Shown piece by piece: positions 12,001 to 21,610 of a stretch of DNA of 64,000 nt. Below the pieces are notes generated by a model that had not been told where the DNA came from, did not search any database, and was given only the letters and a program-made list of their open reading frames with translations. Both the position numbers and the translations under genes were made by a program. The stretch is from Plasmopara viticola (Eukaryota; Oomycota; Peronosporomycetes; Peronosporales; Peronosporaceae): assembly GCA_001695595.3 (NCBI GenBank), contig MBPM02000108.1, forward strand, positions 124,001 through 188,000. Reading direction: 5' to 3'. Position 1 is the stretch's first letter, and every line of letters begins with the position of its first letter.

Positions 12001-15000
12001 ACCGACGCTGCATCTGATTTTCCCAGTGCTGCGTAACCTGCTTTGCTTTGCGCCGGACTTGCGTCGGTGGGCGTTGCCTCTCTTTGCTGTGCACGCACAC
12101 ATGATCTCGGACGAGGAGGAAGAAGAAGTTGGTGACGTTGCGGCCCAGCGATTTCTGCGTTTAGATATGCTGCAGCTTACTTTGCTGTTGCTGTCCCAGC
12201 AGGCGAAAGGCAATGCGTTGCCTATTACGAACCCGGATCTAGCTCCCGGAAAATTATTAACTTCTTTAATATTGGGACCCGAGTTAAGTGCGGCTGAGTG
12301 GAGTCCTTTGCTTGGCAGTGATGGCCTCCTCTCTGAGGCAGCAAGTACTCGTGGCGACGTTTTGAGTGCCTTGCTCAACGTCGTGAAGAGCGATTTAGAG
12401 GGCGGAGAGTTTCGAAACGCGAAACCAAGCGCACTCTTGATTAGCCGATTGTACTGCTGCCGTTTCGATCTGGACGAAAAAAATCGCGATCTTGCCGAGC
12501 AGATTTGGAACGCTATAGGTGCAACAATTGAGGAAAATTCTGCCAGCTTTTTACTCGAGCTACTGAGCAACAAGCACGCGAGCGTGCGTGAAAGCGCCTC
12601 GCTTGCTATCGCTGACGGCATGCGGCAATTTCCAAAGTCGACGACGCCACGGTTAAATGACCTTAAGATGCTGTTTCTGCGTTGCCAATTCAAGCCTAAA
12701 AAGGACAAGGACGAATTCGGGATCCCTTCTGTTCGCCGTTCTGGTGCAGAGATTGACGAGGATGATCGAACAATAATCCCTCGTCTTGGTGTTGCAGTGT
12801 GCCTAGAAAAGGCAGCGGAATTTGGTGGCCCCGAGGCAATGTCGAGTGCAAACACGATGACGTTGCTGACATTCGTGATGGAACACGGAATGGGAGATTC
12901 GAATGCTATGGTACGCGCACAGATGCGCAAAACTGGTGTCCAAGCTGTGGCTTGGCTGGGGGGAGGGGCGAACACGGCACCGCTGCTAGAAATGTTTGAG
13001 CGCTTTCTTGAGACTACTGCCCCACGACTGTCTACAACAGTTAAGACCAACGCAAGTAAAAAGGCAAATGTTGGGACTCTTCTTGCTGCACAAGAAGAGA
13101 GTATGCTGGAGCAAAGCAAACAGTCCCTGTCCATATATGATCATCAGCGCGAAGGTGTGGTGGTCTGTTTAGGCTCCTTAGCCAAGCACATGGCTCCGAC
13201 AGATCCAAAAGTTTCCTTCATTGTAGATTCGCTGATCGAAGCTCTTGGTATTCCATCCGAGTCTGTGCAACGTTCAGTCGCAACGTGTCTGTCGCCACTG
13301 ATGAATGCGGTCAAAGACCGTAGCACAGCCATTTTAAACGATTTGCTTAAGCGCGTGGACGAAGGTAAAACTTTTGGTGACCGAATGGGTGCAGCCTATG
13401 GCGTTTCGGCTGTAATCAAGGGACTTGGTATTTCTGCTTTAAAAAATCACAATCTCATTCCGCGGCTAGAAGAATCGGCACAAAAAGGTGGTGCAAATGC
13501 ACGCCAAGGTGCAATGCTTGTGTTTGAATGCTTGAGTCAGCGTCTGGGAATATTATTCGAGCCTTATATCATCGTGATCCTGCCTATTCTGCTTAAGTGC
13601 TCGGCTGACGCTAGCCCACAAGTTCGCGAAGCCGCCAGTCACACTGCCAAGGGTATCATGGCGAATTTATCGGCTTACGGTGTAAAGCTTGTGCTTCCTT
13701 CGCTGCTAAGTTCACTGGAAGAAAGTGCCTGGCGTACGAAGCAAGCAGGTATCCAGATCCTAGGCTCCATGGCGTATTGTGCCCCACGACAATTAGGTTC
13801 CTGTCTACCTCAAGTGGTACCCAAATTGGTCGCAGCTCTCACAGACTCGCACCCAAAGGTGCGCGAGGCTGGCAAAAGTGCATTGCGAGACGTTGGGTCT
13901 GTAGTGCGCAATCCTGAGATTGAAAAGATCTCCAAGGTACTTCTTGATGCGCTTGAAGACCCCAACCGGCACACGGCCGACGCGCTTCAGCAGCTGCAGT
14001 CAACTTCGTTTCAGCACTCGATCGACGCACCTTCATTGGCCCTTGTGATGCCAATCATTACGCGCGGTCTTAAAGATCGTGCTGGTGATGCCAAGAAAAA
14101 AGCGGCACTCATTGTGGGAAGTATGTGCTCTATGATTAATGATGCGAAGGACCTGGTACCCTACATGGAGACAGTTTTGCCGAGTCTAAAGTCCCAGCTC
14201 ATAGACCCAATTCCACCGGTGCGTGCGGTGGCTGCTAAGGCTCTGGGCAAGCTGGTGAAGGGACTTGGGGAGCGTCATTTCGCAGAAATGTTGACTTGGC
14301 TCCTTGAGGCAATGAAGGACGATAAGGTTGGCCCCGTGGAGCGCTCAGGTGCTGCGCAAGGTCTGTGTGAAGTCGTGGTTGCTCTTGGATTCGAGCGAGT
14401 GGAGCGCGTCATGCAAGCCGATATCCTACCGTTAGCTCGCCACCCGAAGTACTCTGTGCGTGAAGGTGTGCTATGGGTTATGGCCTTTTTGCCGCCTTCT
14501 CTTGGCAAACAATTCTCAGTTTTCCTTCGGGAAGCGCTTCCTATCATTGTAGCGGGGCTCAGTGATGAAGCTGAGTCCGTGCGCGATGTTGCCATGCACT
14601 CCGGTCACGTTGTGGTGAACGCGCACGCGCTGTCGCATACGCGTGAATTGCTGCCTTGTCTGGAAGCTGGTCTATTCGATGATAGCTGGCGTATTCGGCA
14701 GAGTTCTGTCACGTTGCTTGGAGATCTTATGTACCGTATCAGTGGCACGCGTGCCGTCTCAGTAGCAAGCGAAGAAAACAACGACGATGATGAAACTTCT
14801 GGTAGTGCTGCTGGTGACCGTGCCATTATCAAGCTACTTGGCATAAAGCGCCGCAATGCAATTCTGGCGTCGCTGTATATGATTCGTTCCGACACTTCTG
14901 CTGTGGTGCGCCAAAGCGCTCTACAGGTGTGGAAGAGCGTCGTTGCGAATACACCCAAGACGCTGCGCCAGATCCTTGAGGAACTCATGAATGCCATCGT

Positions 15001-17275
15001 GTCGGCGCTTTCAGGTGACAACGTGGAAAAGCAAACCATGGCTGGCCGCACTCTTGGTGAAATTGTGCGCAAGCTAGGCGAGCACGTGCTGCCCGAGGTG
15101 GTGCCTATTCTTCATGCCAATTTGTCGCCTTCGCTTCCAACCGGTCGCCGGCAGGGTGCTTTCATCGGTCTGGCAGAAGTTATTGATTGCTGTACGAAGA
15201 AACAAATTGAAGCTTATGTAGACACGCTCGTTCATGCTGTTCTAGACGGCGTGTGCGATGAAGTACTTGAGGTACGTGCTTCTGCTGCTCAAGCATTTAA
15301 TGTGCTACACAAAGGCATCGGCTACCGCGCGATTGACGAGACGGTCCCAATGATTCTTGAACGAATCCAGTCCTCTCCGTCGGCCGAAAAACAGGAGCTA
15401 GCACTCCTTGGATTGCAAGAGATTCTGCGTGTCAAGTCGCGCGAAGTGCTTCCCTACCTGATTCCACGACTCTTAGTGTCGCCGATCACTGTGTCTGCAG
15501 CACGTGCATTGTCTCGCGTGGCTCAGGCTACTGGTGCTGTGATTCATTATCAAGTGGAACGAATTTTCGCAACGTTTTTTGCGCAAAACACTGAGTTGCT
15601 GAGAGACGGCAATTTGAATGCTTCAAAGTCTGAGCTAGCGAATGAGATGAAAGATTCATTGCGCAATGTAGTGCTTAGCGTGGAAGAAGCAGGGGTCCAC
15701 TGGCTGGTGATTGATCTCTGTAAGTACTGCGAGAGTGACAACATGCTAAATCGGGCCTTGGCGTTCGAGCTTGTTGGCGAGTTTTGCTCGCATACGACAG
15801 TGTCATACGATGATCAAGCGCCATTGTTTCTCAAGCAGATTTTAATGCATTTGAATGACCAAAACGACGCGGTGGTGCGTGCGGCATCTGCGGCACTGCT
15901 TGCAATGAATGTGACGACAAAACCAGAGCGGCTTGCACAGCACTTGGACTTTATGCGCCAGTCCATCAATTCAATGGTAAGTGACGCGCGCCATCGCAAA
16001 GGAGGCGTGGGCGACGGCGAGTATCTTTTGTCAGGTCTTTGTATCCCAAAGGGTCTGGAGCCGTTCTTGCCGTGTTTCCAGTGGGCCCTGAGTAATGGAT
16101 CGCCGGAGCTGCGTCAAAGTGCGGCCGCTGGCTTGGGCGAACTTGTGGAGTTGAGTAGTGTCCTCGCTCTTCGTCCTTATCTAATCAAGCTCACGGGTTT
16201 ACTTATTCGTATCGCTGGTGACCGTTTTCCAAGTTACGTGAAGGCTGCTATCCTTCAGACTTTGCAAATAATGTTAACAAAAGGTGGCGGAGCTCTCAAA
16301 CCCTTCTTACCCCAACTGCAGACGACATTTGTCAAGGCATTGAATGATACGGCCGCAGACGTACGCACTCGTGGAGCCTCGGGTTTAAGTTTGCTCGTCA
16401 CGCTGAGTCCACGTGTGGAGCCACTTCTTGCTGAACTTACGGAGCGCTTGCGCAATACGACTGGTGGTGTACGCGAGGCCAATCTTGAGGCTGTAGCATC
16501 TGTTGTGGACCGTGTGGGTGACAAGCTGTCGGCTGCAGGCCGCGCCACATTGGAAAGTGCTCTCGAGGAGTTGCTTGTTTCAAGTGAAGATGCCCTACGT
16601 GATGGGGCTAGCAAGTGCCTCGCTTCATGCGTCGCTTCTTCCGCAAACAATGGCGATGTAGAGGCACTTCAACAGCGATTACTTGACTACAGTTTGGCAA
16701 GTATGTCGGCCGACAACGTGGAGGCTCAGCCGTGGCAGCGTCGCCAAAGTGCGGCCGTGTTCACTGCGTTAATGTTGCACAAATGCTCGGCTTCGTTGAC
16801 TGCTGACGTTGCTAAACCAATAGCACGAACGCTTGTGACGTTAGCACAAGACAAGCAGACGGATGTATGCAACCATGCGCTTGCCGCTATAGGTGCATTC
16901 GTGAATAAACAGAAACACGCGGTGAGTGTTGCCACTTTTGTACCAGTGCTGGTGGAAGGGGTGGCGCACAAGAGCAAGGACGTGGTTCGTAACGCTTTGT
17001 GTGCGATCAAAGTGGCTGCCAAGCGCTTGCCAGATCAAACGCGTGCGCACTTGACAATGCTTGTGCCTGTTGTATTTCAACTTATAAAAAGCAACAATAT
17101 GGCCGTGAAGCTTCCTGCTGAAAGAACTCTCCTGTACTTGCTCGAAGTGCACTCGCGCCCGGAGACACAGATAGAATATTTGCGCAGTGGTGGCGCTGAC
17201 GCCAAGATTATCGGAGAGTACGCACGTCGTGTATTGAGCAAGCTGAGAGCCGACAGTGGTGACGAAAGCAACTAA
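9026..17275 (+). CDS. GCN1: GCN1, HEAT-repeat activator of the eIF2alpha kinase GCN2
   Basis: A single uninterrupted frame encodes about 2749 residues (human GCN1 is about 2670). The ATG at 9026 is used because the open frame upstream to 8963 contains no earlier ATG. GCN1 binds ribosomes, with GCN20 in yeast, and relays uncharged-tRNA or collided-ribosome signals to GCN2. The product is helical HEAT repeats throughout. A charged coiled-coil (about residues 815-870, with LWDHETREELERKKKAEQ) sits where other GCN1 proteins have one. The central eEF3-like region (about 1330-2030) is strongly conserved, for example SGAAQGLCEVVVALGFE and LFDDSWRIRQSSVTLLGDL. The C-terminal third, which binds the GCN2 RWD domain in the family, is complete to the stop at 17275. 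No frameshift or truncation is seen. It is intronless, unlike its neighbours. Confidence 0.97.
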   Translation: MSKQEDVLRSLLDAAVLHPSNVVFIQSYQHEVLDKCKAGELPLKRLASQVLAEAYHLQYRSSEQHLRALLVEACKQLPSFSENFTYVMCAKVPALIASFAGARVIALRLSCVVLDAALMAKPDDVWLLELLSAQSRLLEATIGDSERTQQRARNALLKLLKKHGQTLFLRYVDMIIAAEREEQHYQLWLVLSYGDGLSKEAQELMWQKYNFWAYVSKKRTYAPLLQADRRFKHLSYEQFEDIIMPSMSKMLKKAPDTVIEAVGALVVAAPLDFGRYLSDVFQSVLISKLRASKEDVRTHAVVLSSALARSLRRSEHMLQFVTIISTLLDGKHGILAQFYQRDAAFVVLHDAADVATVQFDAAEVQESALVAIASLLKAVGKEANEEARHVGLLTLGKWLALAGTGELDTVTTSCLKAGLEDKSETVIAGYLRVLAVLCRSRATAVIPFADKIVAVINESNKKPNVVHLDGVLAIALAGSIASTSSEMSARMVQNNVADLLLRSTSFVKHSVQTLLSITSGQIAGPESPEISALVAFSQALVWVLGLQHSDASEVYLLFVELLFSSNLILRQNAERALEGLYRSSLEHCHGLVIAFEKKIQAFSDKDEASIPPAGVLRRALREIVPITISKADDTKARVFPFVIFLAHHPLLVKGEKAKAFSREWHLLRCRFLSPGSAATMDANDGGPLSDGSCVDKFIAEHEDVKTALVELLANACTGKLYATSSMQRLAAQRTLATLLDFAGDGEGEDLALHVIVEDLLAKRLDSEQIDALSEKDVSVCQTPFDELYEHKKDAEEEKANSRNKRTSCRGNRDELWDHETREELERKKKAEQGAHVTEYTTEQKLLLAKQQKLREKVQESRRVVAAVLEAIDMLAVTCPDELHPALPYMLRSVRRLFTCPLFESEAFNASMALAKAISPQPLRFKYRDVAAAFHISLKLTQHFDDKAKAAYIADMEGLFLRLLKELMEYVFGCQFENEIEFNADASYNLIPPPTLHLIFPVLRNLLCFAPDLRRWALPLFAVHAHMISDEEEEEVGDVAAQRFLRLDMLQLTLLLLSQQAKGNALPITNPDLAPGKLLTSLILGPELSAAEWSPLLGSDGLLSEAASTRGDVLSALLNVVKSDLEGGEFRNAKPSALLISRLYCCRFDLDEKNRDLAEQIWNAIGATIEENSASFLLELLSNKHASVRESASLAIADGMRQFPKSTTPRLNDLKMLFLRCQFKPKKDKDEFGIPSVRRSGAEIDEDDRTIIPRLGVAVCLEKAAEFGGPEAMSSANTMTLLTFVMEHGMGDSNAMVRAQMRKTGVQAVAWLGGGANTAPLLEMFERFLETTAPRLSTTVKTNASKKANVGTLLAAQEESMLEQSKQSLSIYDHQREGVVVCLGSLAKHMAPTDPKVSFIVDSLIEALGIPSESVQRSVATCLSPLMNAVKDRSTAILNDLLKRVDEGKTFGDRMGAAYGVSAVIKGLGISALKNHNLIPRLEESAQKGGANARQGAMLVFECLSQRLGILFEPYIIVILPILLKCSADASPQVREAASHTAKGIMANLSAYGVKLVLPSLLSSLEESAWRTKQAGIQILGSMAYCAPRQLGSCLPQVVPKLVAALTDSHPKVREAGKSALRDVGSVVRNPEIEKISKVLLDALEDPNRHTADALQQLQSTSFQHSIDAPSLALVMPIITRGLKDRAGDAKKKAALIVGSMCSMINDAKDLVPYMETVLPSLKSQLIDPIPPVRAVAAKALGKLVKGLGERHFAEMLTWLLEAMKDDKVGPVERSGAAQGLCEVVVALGFERVERVMQADILPLARHPKYSVREGVLWVMAFLPPSLGKQFSVFLREALPIIVAGLSDEAESVRDVAMHSGHVVVNAHALSHTRELLPCLEAGLFDDSWRIRQSSVTLLGDLMYRISGTRAVSVASEENNDDDETSGSAAGDRAIIKLLGIKRRNAILASLYMIRSDTSAVVRQSALQVWKSVVANTPKTLRQILEELMNAIVSALSGDNVEKQTMAGRTLGEIVRKLGEHVLPEVVPILHANLSPSLPTGRRQGAFIGLAEVIDCCTKKQIEAYVDTLVHAVLDGVCDEVLEVRASAAQAFNVLHKGIGYRAIDETVPMILERIQSSPSAEKQELALLGLQEILRVKSREVLPYLIPRLLVSPITVSAARALSRVAQATGAVIHYQVERIFATFFAQNTELLRDGNLNASKSELANEMKDSLRNVVLSVEEAGVHWLVIDLCKYCESDNMLNRALAFELVGEFCSHTTVSYDDQAPLFLKQILMHLNDQNDAVVRAASAALLAMNVTTKPERLAQHLDFMRQSINSMVSDARHRKGGVGDGEYLLSGLCIPKGLEPFLPCFQWALSNGSPELRQSAAAGLGELVELSSVLALRPYLIKLTGLLIRIAGDRFPSYVKAAILQTLQIMLTKGGGALKPFLPQLQTTFVKALNDTAADVRTRGASGLSLLVTLSPRVEPLLAELTERLRNTTGGVREANLEAVASVVDRVGDKLSAAGRATLESALEELLVSSEDALRDGASKCLASCVASSANNGDVEALQQRLLDYSLASMSADNVEAQPWQRRQSAAVFTALMLHKCSASLTADVAKPIARTLVTLAQDKQTDVCNHALAAIGAFVNKQKHAVSVATFVPVLVEGVAHKSKDVVRNALCAIKVAAKRLPDQTRAHLTMLVPVVFQLIKSNNMAVKLPAERTLLYLLEVHSRPETQIEYLRSGGADAKIIGEYARRVLSKLRADSGDESN

Positions 17276-17417
17276 ATTGCTGGTGCGAGAATTTGACCCG
17301 ATCTCTGATGTAGATAGAAATGTTGAAAATTTACGTCCATTGCTCTCATTAGTATCTTACATTATTTTCATTGGGGCCGATCAAAATTGTACGCAGATGT
17401 GTTGCCGAATTAGCGAG

Positions 17418-18410
17418 TCAGCGGGACTGTCGCTGACTCGAGATCATTTGTTGGTGCGCTAGTAACAGTTGCTCCCAGTACAGAGCCTCTTTGCCTACGG
17501 CGACAAGAAAATGGTTGACCACCATATGGACGCGAAGCTGAAGCTTGTTGCTCATTTATTACGGCACAAATTCCTGGCTGCAAGATTGAAGCGGCAAAAA
17601 GGATTATAGCAAAGCAAACACGTGATCAGGAGCACATGCAACTCACTTACCCAACGCCACCTGATAATCATCGAAATTGCTGCCGCGAATGCAATGACAG
17701 TAGCAGCCACCGTGATGCTGAAGCAGTCTCCATTGTCAAATCGACTATAATGTCTCTGCCACACGACCAATGATGCTGAGCCCAACACTCCTGCATTAAA
17801 ACAACCACAAATCACCCTTTTTAAAAATTTAATCGTCAAAAAGAATTCGCAACATGCTTTTACCGGTGGCGAGCAGCAAAATGCCCGGCATCATCCCAAT
17901 CCAGAATATCATTTCTTTCGTCGGGTTACCCAACTGCAAATACGCCGCCAAAATTGTGCTGAAGAGCGCGCAGCTCAAAGCTACCGCCAATAACCATATC
18001 ATTGTCGTAAATACTAATTCTCCGACGTGGTTGTCACACAACACTGCTCCGTCCTGCATGTTCACGACTGTCACTGTTCGATTCGTCCCAGGACTTCATC
18101 AAACAAATGTTAAAAATGGTCACCACGGGAAGCAGAATATTACCAATCTGCCACCAAAGCAGTAATTCATATCTTACATGTCCATATCGAAAAAATCATC
18201 GGCACAAAATTGAGCCCACGACTTGGAGTCAGTGGATTCTTTACCAACGAGGTAAATACGCATGAGCGACGCATAAATTTCGGGGTCCTCGCCAAAGAGC
18301 AACCATTGGCGCCGCAGCAGTGAGAAGAAGAGGAGCGTACAGATAGACATGCATAGTAGAATTTGGTTGGCATTCGGTAGACCAAACTGCCGGTGGTAGC
18401 GACGTCGCAT
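17418..18410 (-). CDS. Tetraspan-like membrane protein, unknown function, 4 exons
   Basis: I do not recognise the family. Exons 18410-18178, 18093-17864, 17790-17651 and 17543-17418 join in phase to give 242 residues, with introns of 84, 73 and 107 bp; the GTAAGTGAG donor after exon 3 is excellent. Predicted hydrophobic segments are at about 16-33, 104-128, 139-165 and 178-199. The long first loop holds two Cys (69, 97) and an N-glycosylation sequon (NRT, about 82-84); the loop between segments 3 and 4 is short and the cytosolic C-terminus is charged. This is the general layout of tetraspan families such as claudin/SUR7 proteins, but no signature motif of either is visible. An alternative last-exon acceptor near 17577 (CTTGCAG) would give a different, Arg-rich tail. 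The gene is convergent with GCN1 (142 bp between stops). Confidence 0.62.
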
Positions 18411-21400
18411 TCTCTCCGTGGTACGGGATTTGATTTTCCTGCGCCGATCGATATTGACACTACCCCTACACCTACATTAAATTTGCACTAAACAATAGGT
18501 ATGATGTTTTGTTAATGTTATAATAGTGACTCATTAGTGATAAACGCGAGGAGATCGGGCACAAAGTGCGACACAGGCGTGCAAATGTAAGCGGGGGGTA
18601 CGTTTGCATGCTCAGTACGAGCCGTATAATCGCGAGAAGGACTCGAACTGTGTAGGAAAAAGCACACTCTTATATCTGAAATCGAGGTTGGCAAGACTTA
18701 GCTGACCATGAAGCCCGCATATTAACTACTTTAAGCAGAGGTCGACCGACGTGCTTGACTTGAATGGGCTCTGCGAGCGACCGGATCGTCATCCGACTTT
18801 AAGTGTACTTACGCTGGAATGCCACATCACTATAGGCTTGGCATGTGGCTGAAGATGATGTTGTCTTCATTTGACCCTAACGACGGGCAATCTATCCAAA
18901 AAGAGCAATGGAAATCATTCCATTTGTTGTGCGGGCTTTGGATAAGCAACAAAAGTTAGTTTAGTGATGTCGAATAGACAAAAATTTCTATGTAGCAATT
19001 TGACTTGTATGAACTCGGGGATTCTATAGTCTCGAATCCAGTATGTATTTTGTGGTCTCTGACCGTTTTCACTATTAAATACTAATGCAAATCACAGATT
19101 GCTATATGCGAGACTTCAAAAATCAGTAACAGCGTTAAAACCACATTTTTAATAATGTGAATAAAATTAACTTAGGAGTGTCGGTAAATTATAATCATGT
19201 GCTACAGTTTTACTAACTCCTCAGTAATTACTTCTGTCTTTTCAACGATAGTCATAGAAACACTCATGCAAGTATCTGCGTGATCCTCGCTAAACTGCGT
19301 TCTTGTCAAAAATTGCAACACTTGAGGCTGGGCCCACTTCTCGGGCTACTAGTCAAAAGACAAATGCCCGCAAAAGCACTTCTTGAGCAATTAAGGCTCA
19401 AATTCCGCCATGACGGGAAATGCGGGTATACCGTTTGCCTTCACTCGGTGGCTATAGATATCTCTACCTACAGGCTATGAGAACGCTTAGGGGCATCGCA
19501 GGCTTTTTGGCCAACATTTGCCTAATCCTTTGTCCACTAAGGCGCCAAAGAAGCCTTAATTCAGCGACGATATTGTTATAACGACTCTATCAGCTAAGGT
19601 GGAGACCCAAATAATGACAGACTTCTCGGCAGACTGACCTTCCATACGAAAGGCCCCAGCCTTTGGAACAAGAATGCTCACGGCAAATTACTAGTGACCT
19701 AGGATGCTCTCGCTGACGGTGCTACCAGCGCTAGGAGCAAGGAGACAGGAATATAGTAGGAAGCGATGACCTACGGAGTATTTCACATATATATCTAGGC
19801 TAAATTATCAAGCAAGGGTAATGGGCTTTGCGCTTCTCTTGCCAGATTGCCGTGAGAGGTCTATAATCTCTCTGAACAACGAGAATGACGAGGAGAGCAA
19901 GAAACTTCCGAATGGTCGATGCAGGCCATGGCGTTAAGCAGTACGCTTATCAGCTTTCTGCGTTGTGAGAACGTACTAAAAACCAGTGTTTACAAAAGAA
20001 CTTGTCCAAAAGCCATTGTTCAAGCACTAACTGCACTCGTGCTATTAGCACTCTGCTTGACGATTTCTCCTGGCACCGCAGAAAATAAGAAGGCGAAGTT
20101 GACTTGCATAAAATTGTTATGACTTAGATTCAATTAACCTCAAGGGTGTTACGAGCTACATCCGTAAGATCAAAGTGCAACATGGATCTGAAGTCATTTA
20201 TATAAAGAGTGTCTTGGCTTGAGATAATGCTGATCACGGCACAAAAACTAGAGTTTCGAGTGTGGGGATTGGGTCTCTCTATCCATACCTTTACGTGCAT
20301 CCAAAAGACTTACACTCATTCTAGAAGTATTCGTTGCTTCTAATTCGAAATCGCAACAGTCGCGCTGTTGGCGTTTCTAAAGGCTGTAATGAATTCTGTA
20401 CCCACGCCACATAACAAAAAAACTCATTGTGCCAGTGTAGACATATCTGCCCAACTACTCGTTCAGAGGAAAGTGCATCTGCCCTTAGCATTCAGATAAT
20501 AAAAGAATTGCCTAGACCTTACACTTTCTTCATAAAAAGCAACAGCACCTGCGCGAACAAATGTACTCCCTTGAAATTGCCCTAGGAATTGGCCACAGCA
20601 ACGATCCCACGGCTTTTTATAGCCTTACCGGGCGCTTGAGGTCCTTAAAAAAAATAAAATTCTTTAAGAAGATAGCCCATGATATTTATAATACGATCGA
20701 CCGTCTCACTTCGTAGCGCGTGATGTTCGAGCTCATCCGAGAAGTCGCCTTCCTTTGCAATCAGTTCTTGGTTATATCGGCACACATCTTTATAAATACG
20801 TAGCCGCTCAGCTTTATGACCAGTTTATCGGCTAGTATGGGCATAGTATGGCCACACGTAGTCGACTTTCTATCAAGGCCGGGCGTTGAGGCAACATTTT
20901 GAAAAAATGCCTGGGCACTAAAAAAGTTAAATCAATCTCAGAGTAGTAGTTCCTTCGAACTACCTTACATTGAGTGCGACGGCATTGTCTTGAAAAAGTC
21001 GTTAGTGTATGCTGATCCACGTTCTTCTAGAATTTCTAAAGTTTACGTACGACAATTTTTCTATTTATCCCTTCTAGCAGCAGGTTGTCATATTTAATAC
21101 TATTTTGTCCCCTTTAATAAGAATATGTGATGTTCCCCTTGATTTTCAATAATACTATGTCCTGTTGATTGAATTGGTAATATTGGATATATGTTTCTGT
21201 AATAATTGCGTTTAGATGAAATTCCTGGAATTTAACACCTATTCTCAGTCAACCTTGAAGTCTTCGTACTTCTATGTATTAATGTATCTTTAAAGTGTAA
21301 ATGCGTAGGCCGTATTGCTATCTTCGAACTCAACCATACATGTCTTGTTAACTCACTAATATGGTAAATGAACGAATACTACGCAGTGCGTCTTGCTCGG

Positions 21401-21540
21401 CAATGTTTGAATCGATTGAGATTTGGTACCAGACGGCAGGGCAACCGACACCATATTGTAGGCCAAAGGGATCTAATCCACGCTCCTATTCGAAGAACAA
21501 GCCTGTATGCGGCTAGATTGTCTCGAAGAGCGACGTCTAG

Positions 21541-21610
21541 ACTCAATGTTTTTGAGCGCAGGCATCGCCCCTTAAATTTCGCTCGATGCCTGAGCTCAAA
21601 AATATTGAGT
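21541..21610. repeat. Imperfect inverted repeat (27-bp arms, 16-nt loop)
   Basis: The left arm 21541-21567 and right arm 21584-21610 are reverse complements at 25 of 27 positions; the arms start ACTCAATGTTTTTGAGC and end CAAAAATATTGAGT. The 16-nt spacer is AT-rich. The structure would form a stable hairpin in DNA or RNA. It could be a miniature transposable element, a small-RNA precursor or the fold-back tip of a larger element. Confidence 0.85.

Noticed and set aside
11875..13134. Long minus-strand open frame (419 codons) inside GCN1
   Set aside because: It is antisense to a strongly conserved coding region, Ser/Arg-rich, and has no domain; a shadow of codon bias in GCN1.
18625..18690. B-box-like sequence on the minus strand (AGTTCGAGTCC)
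   Set aside because: No cloverleaf can be formed around it.
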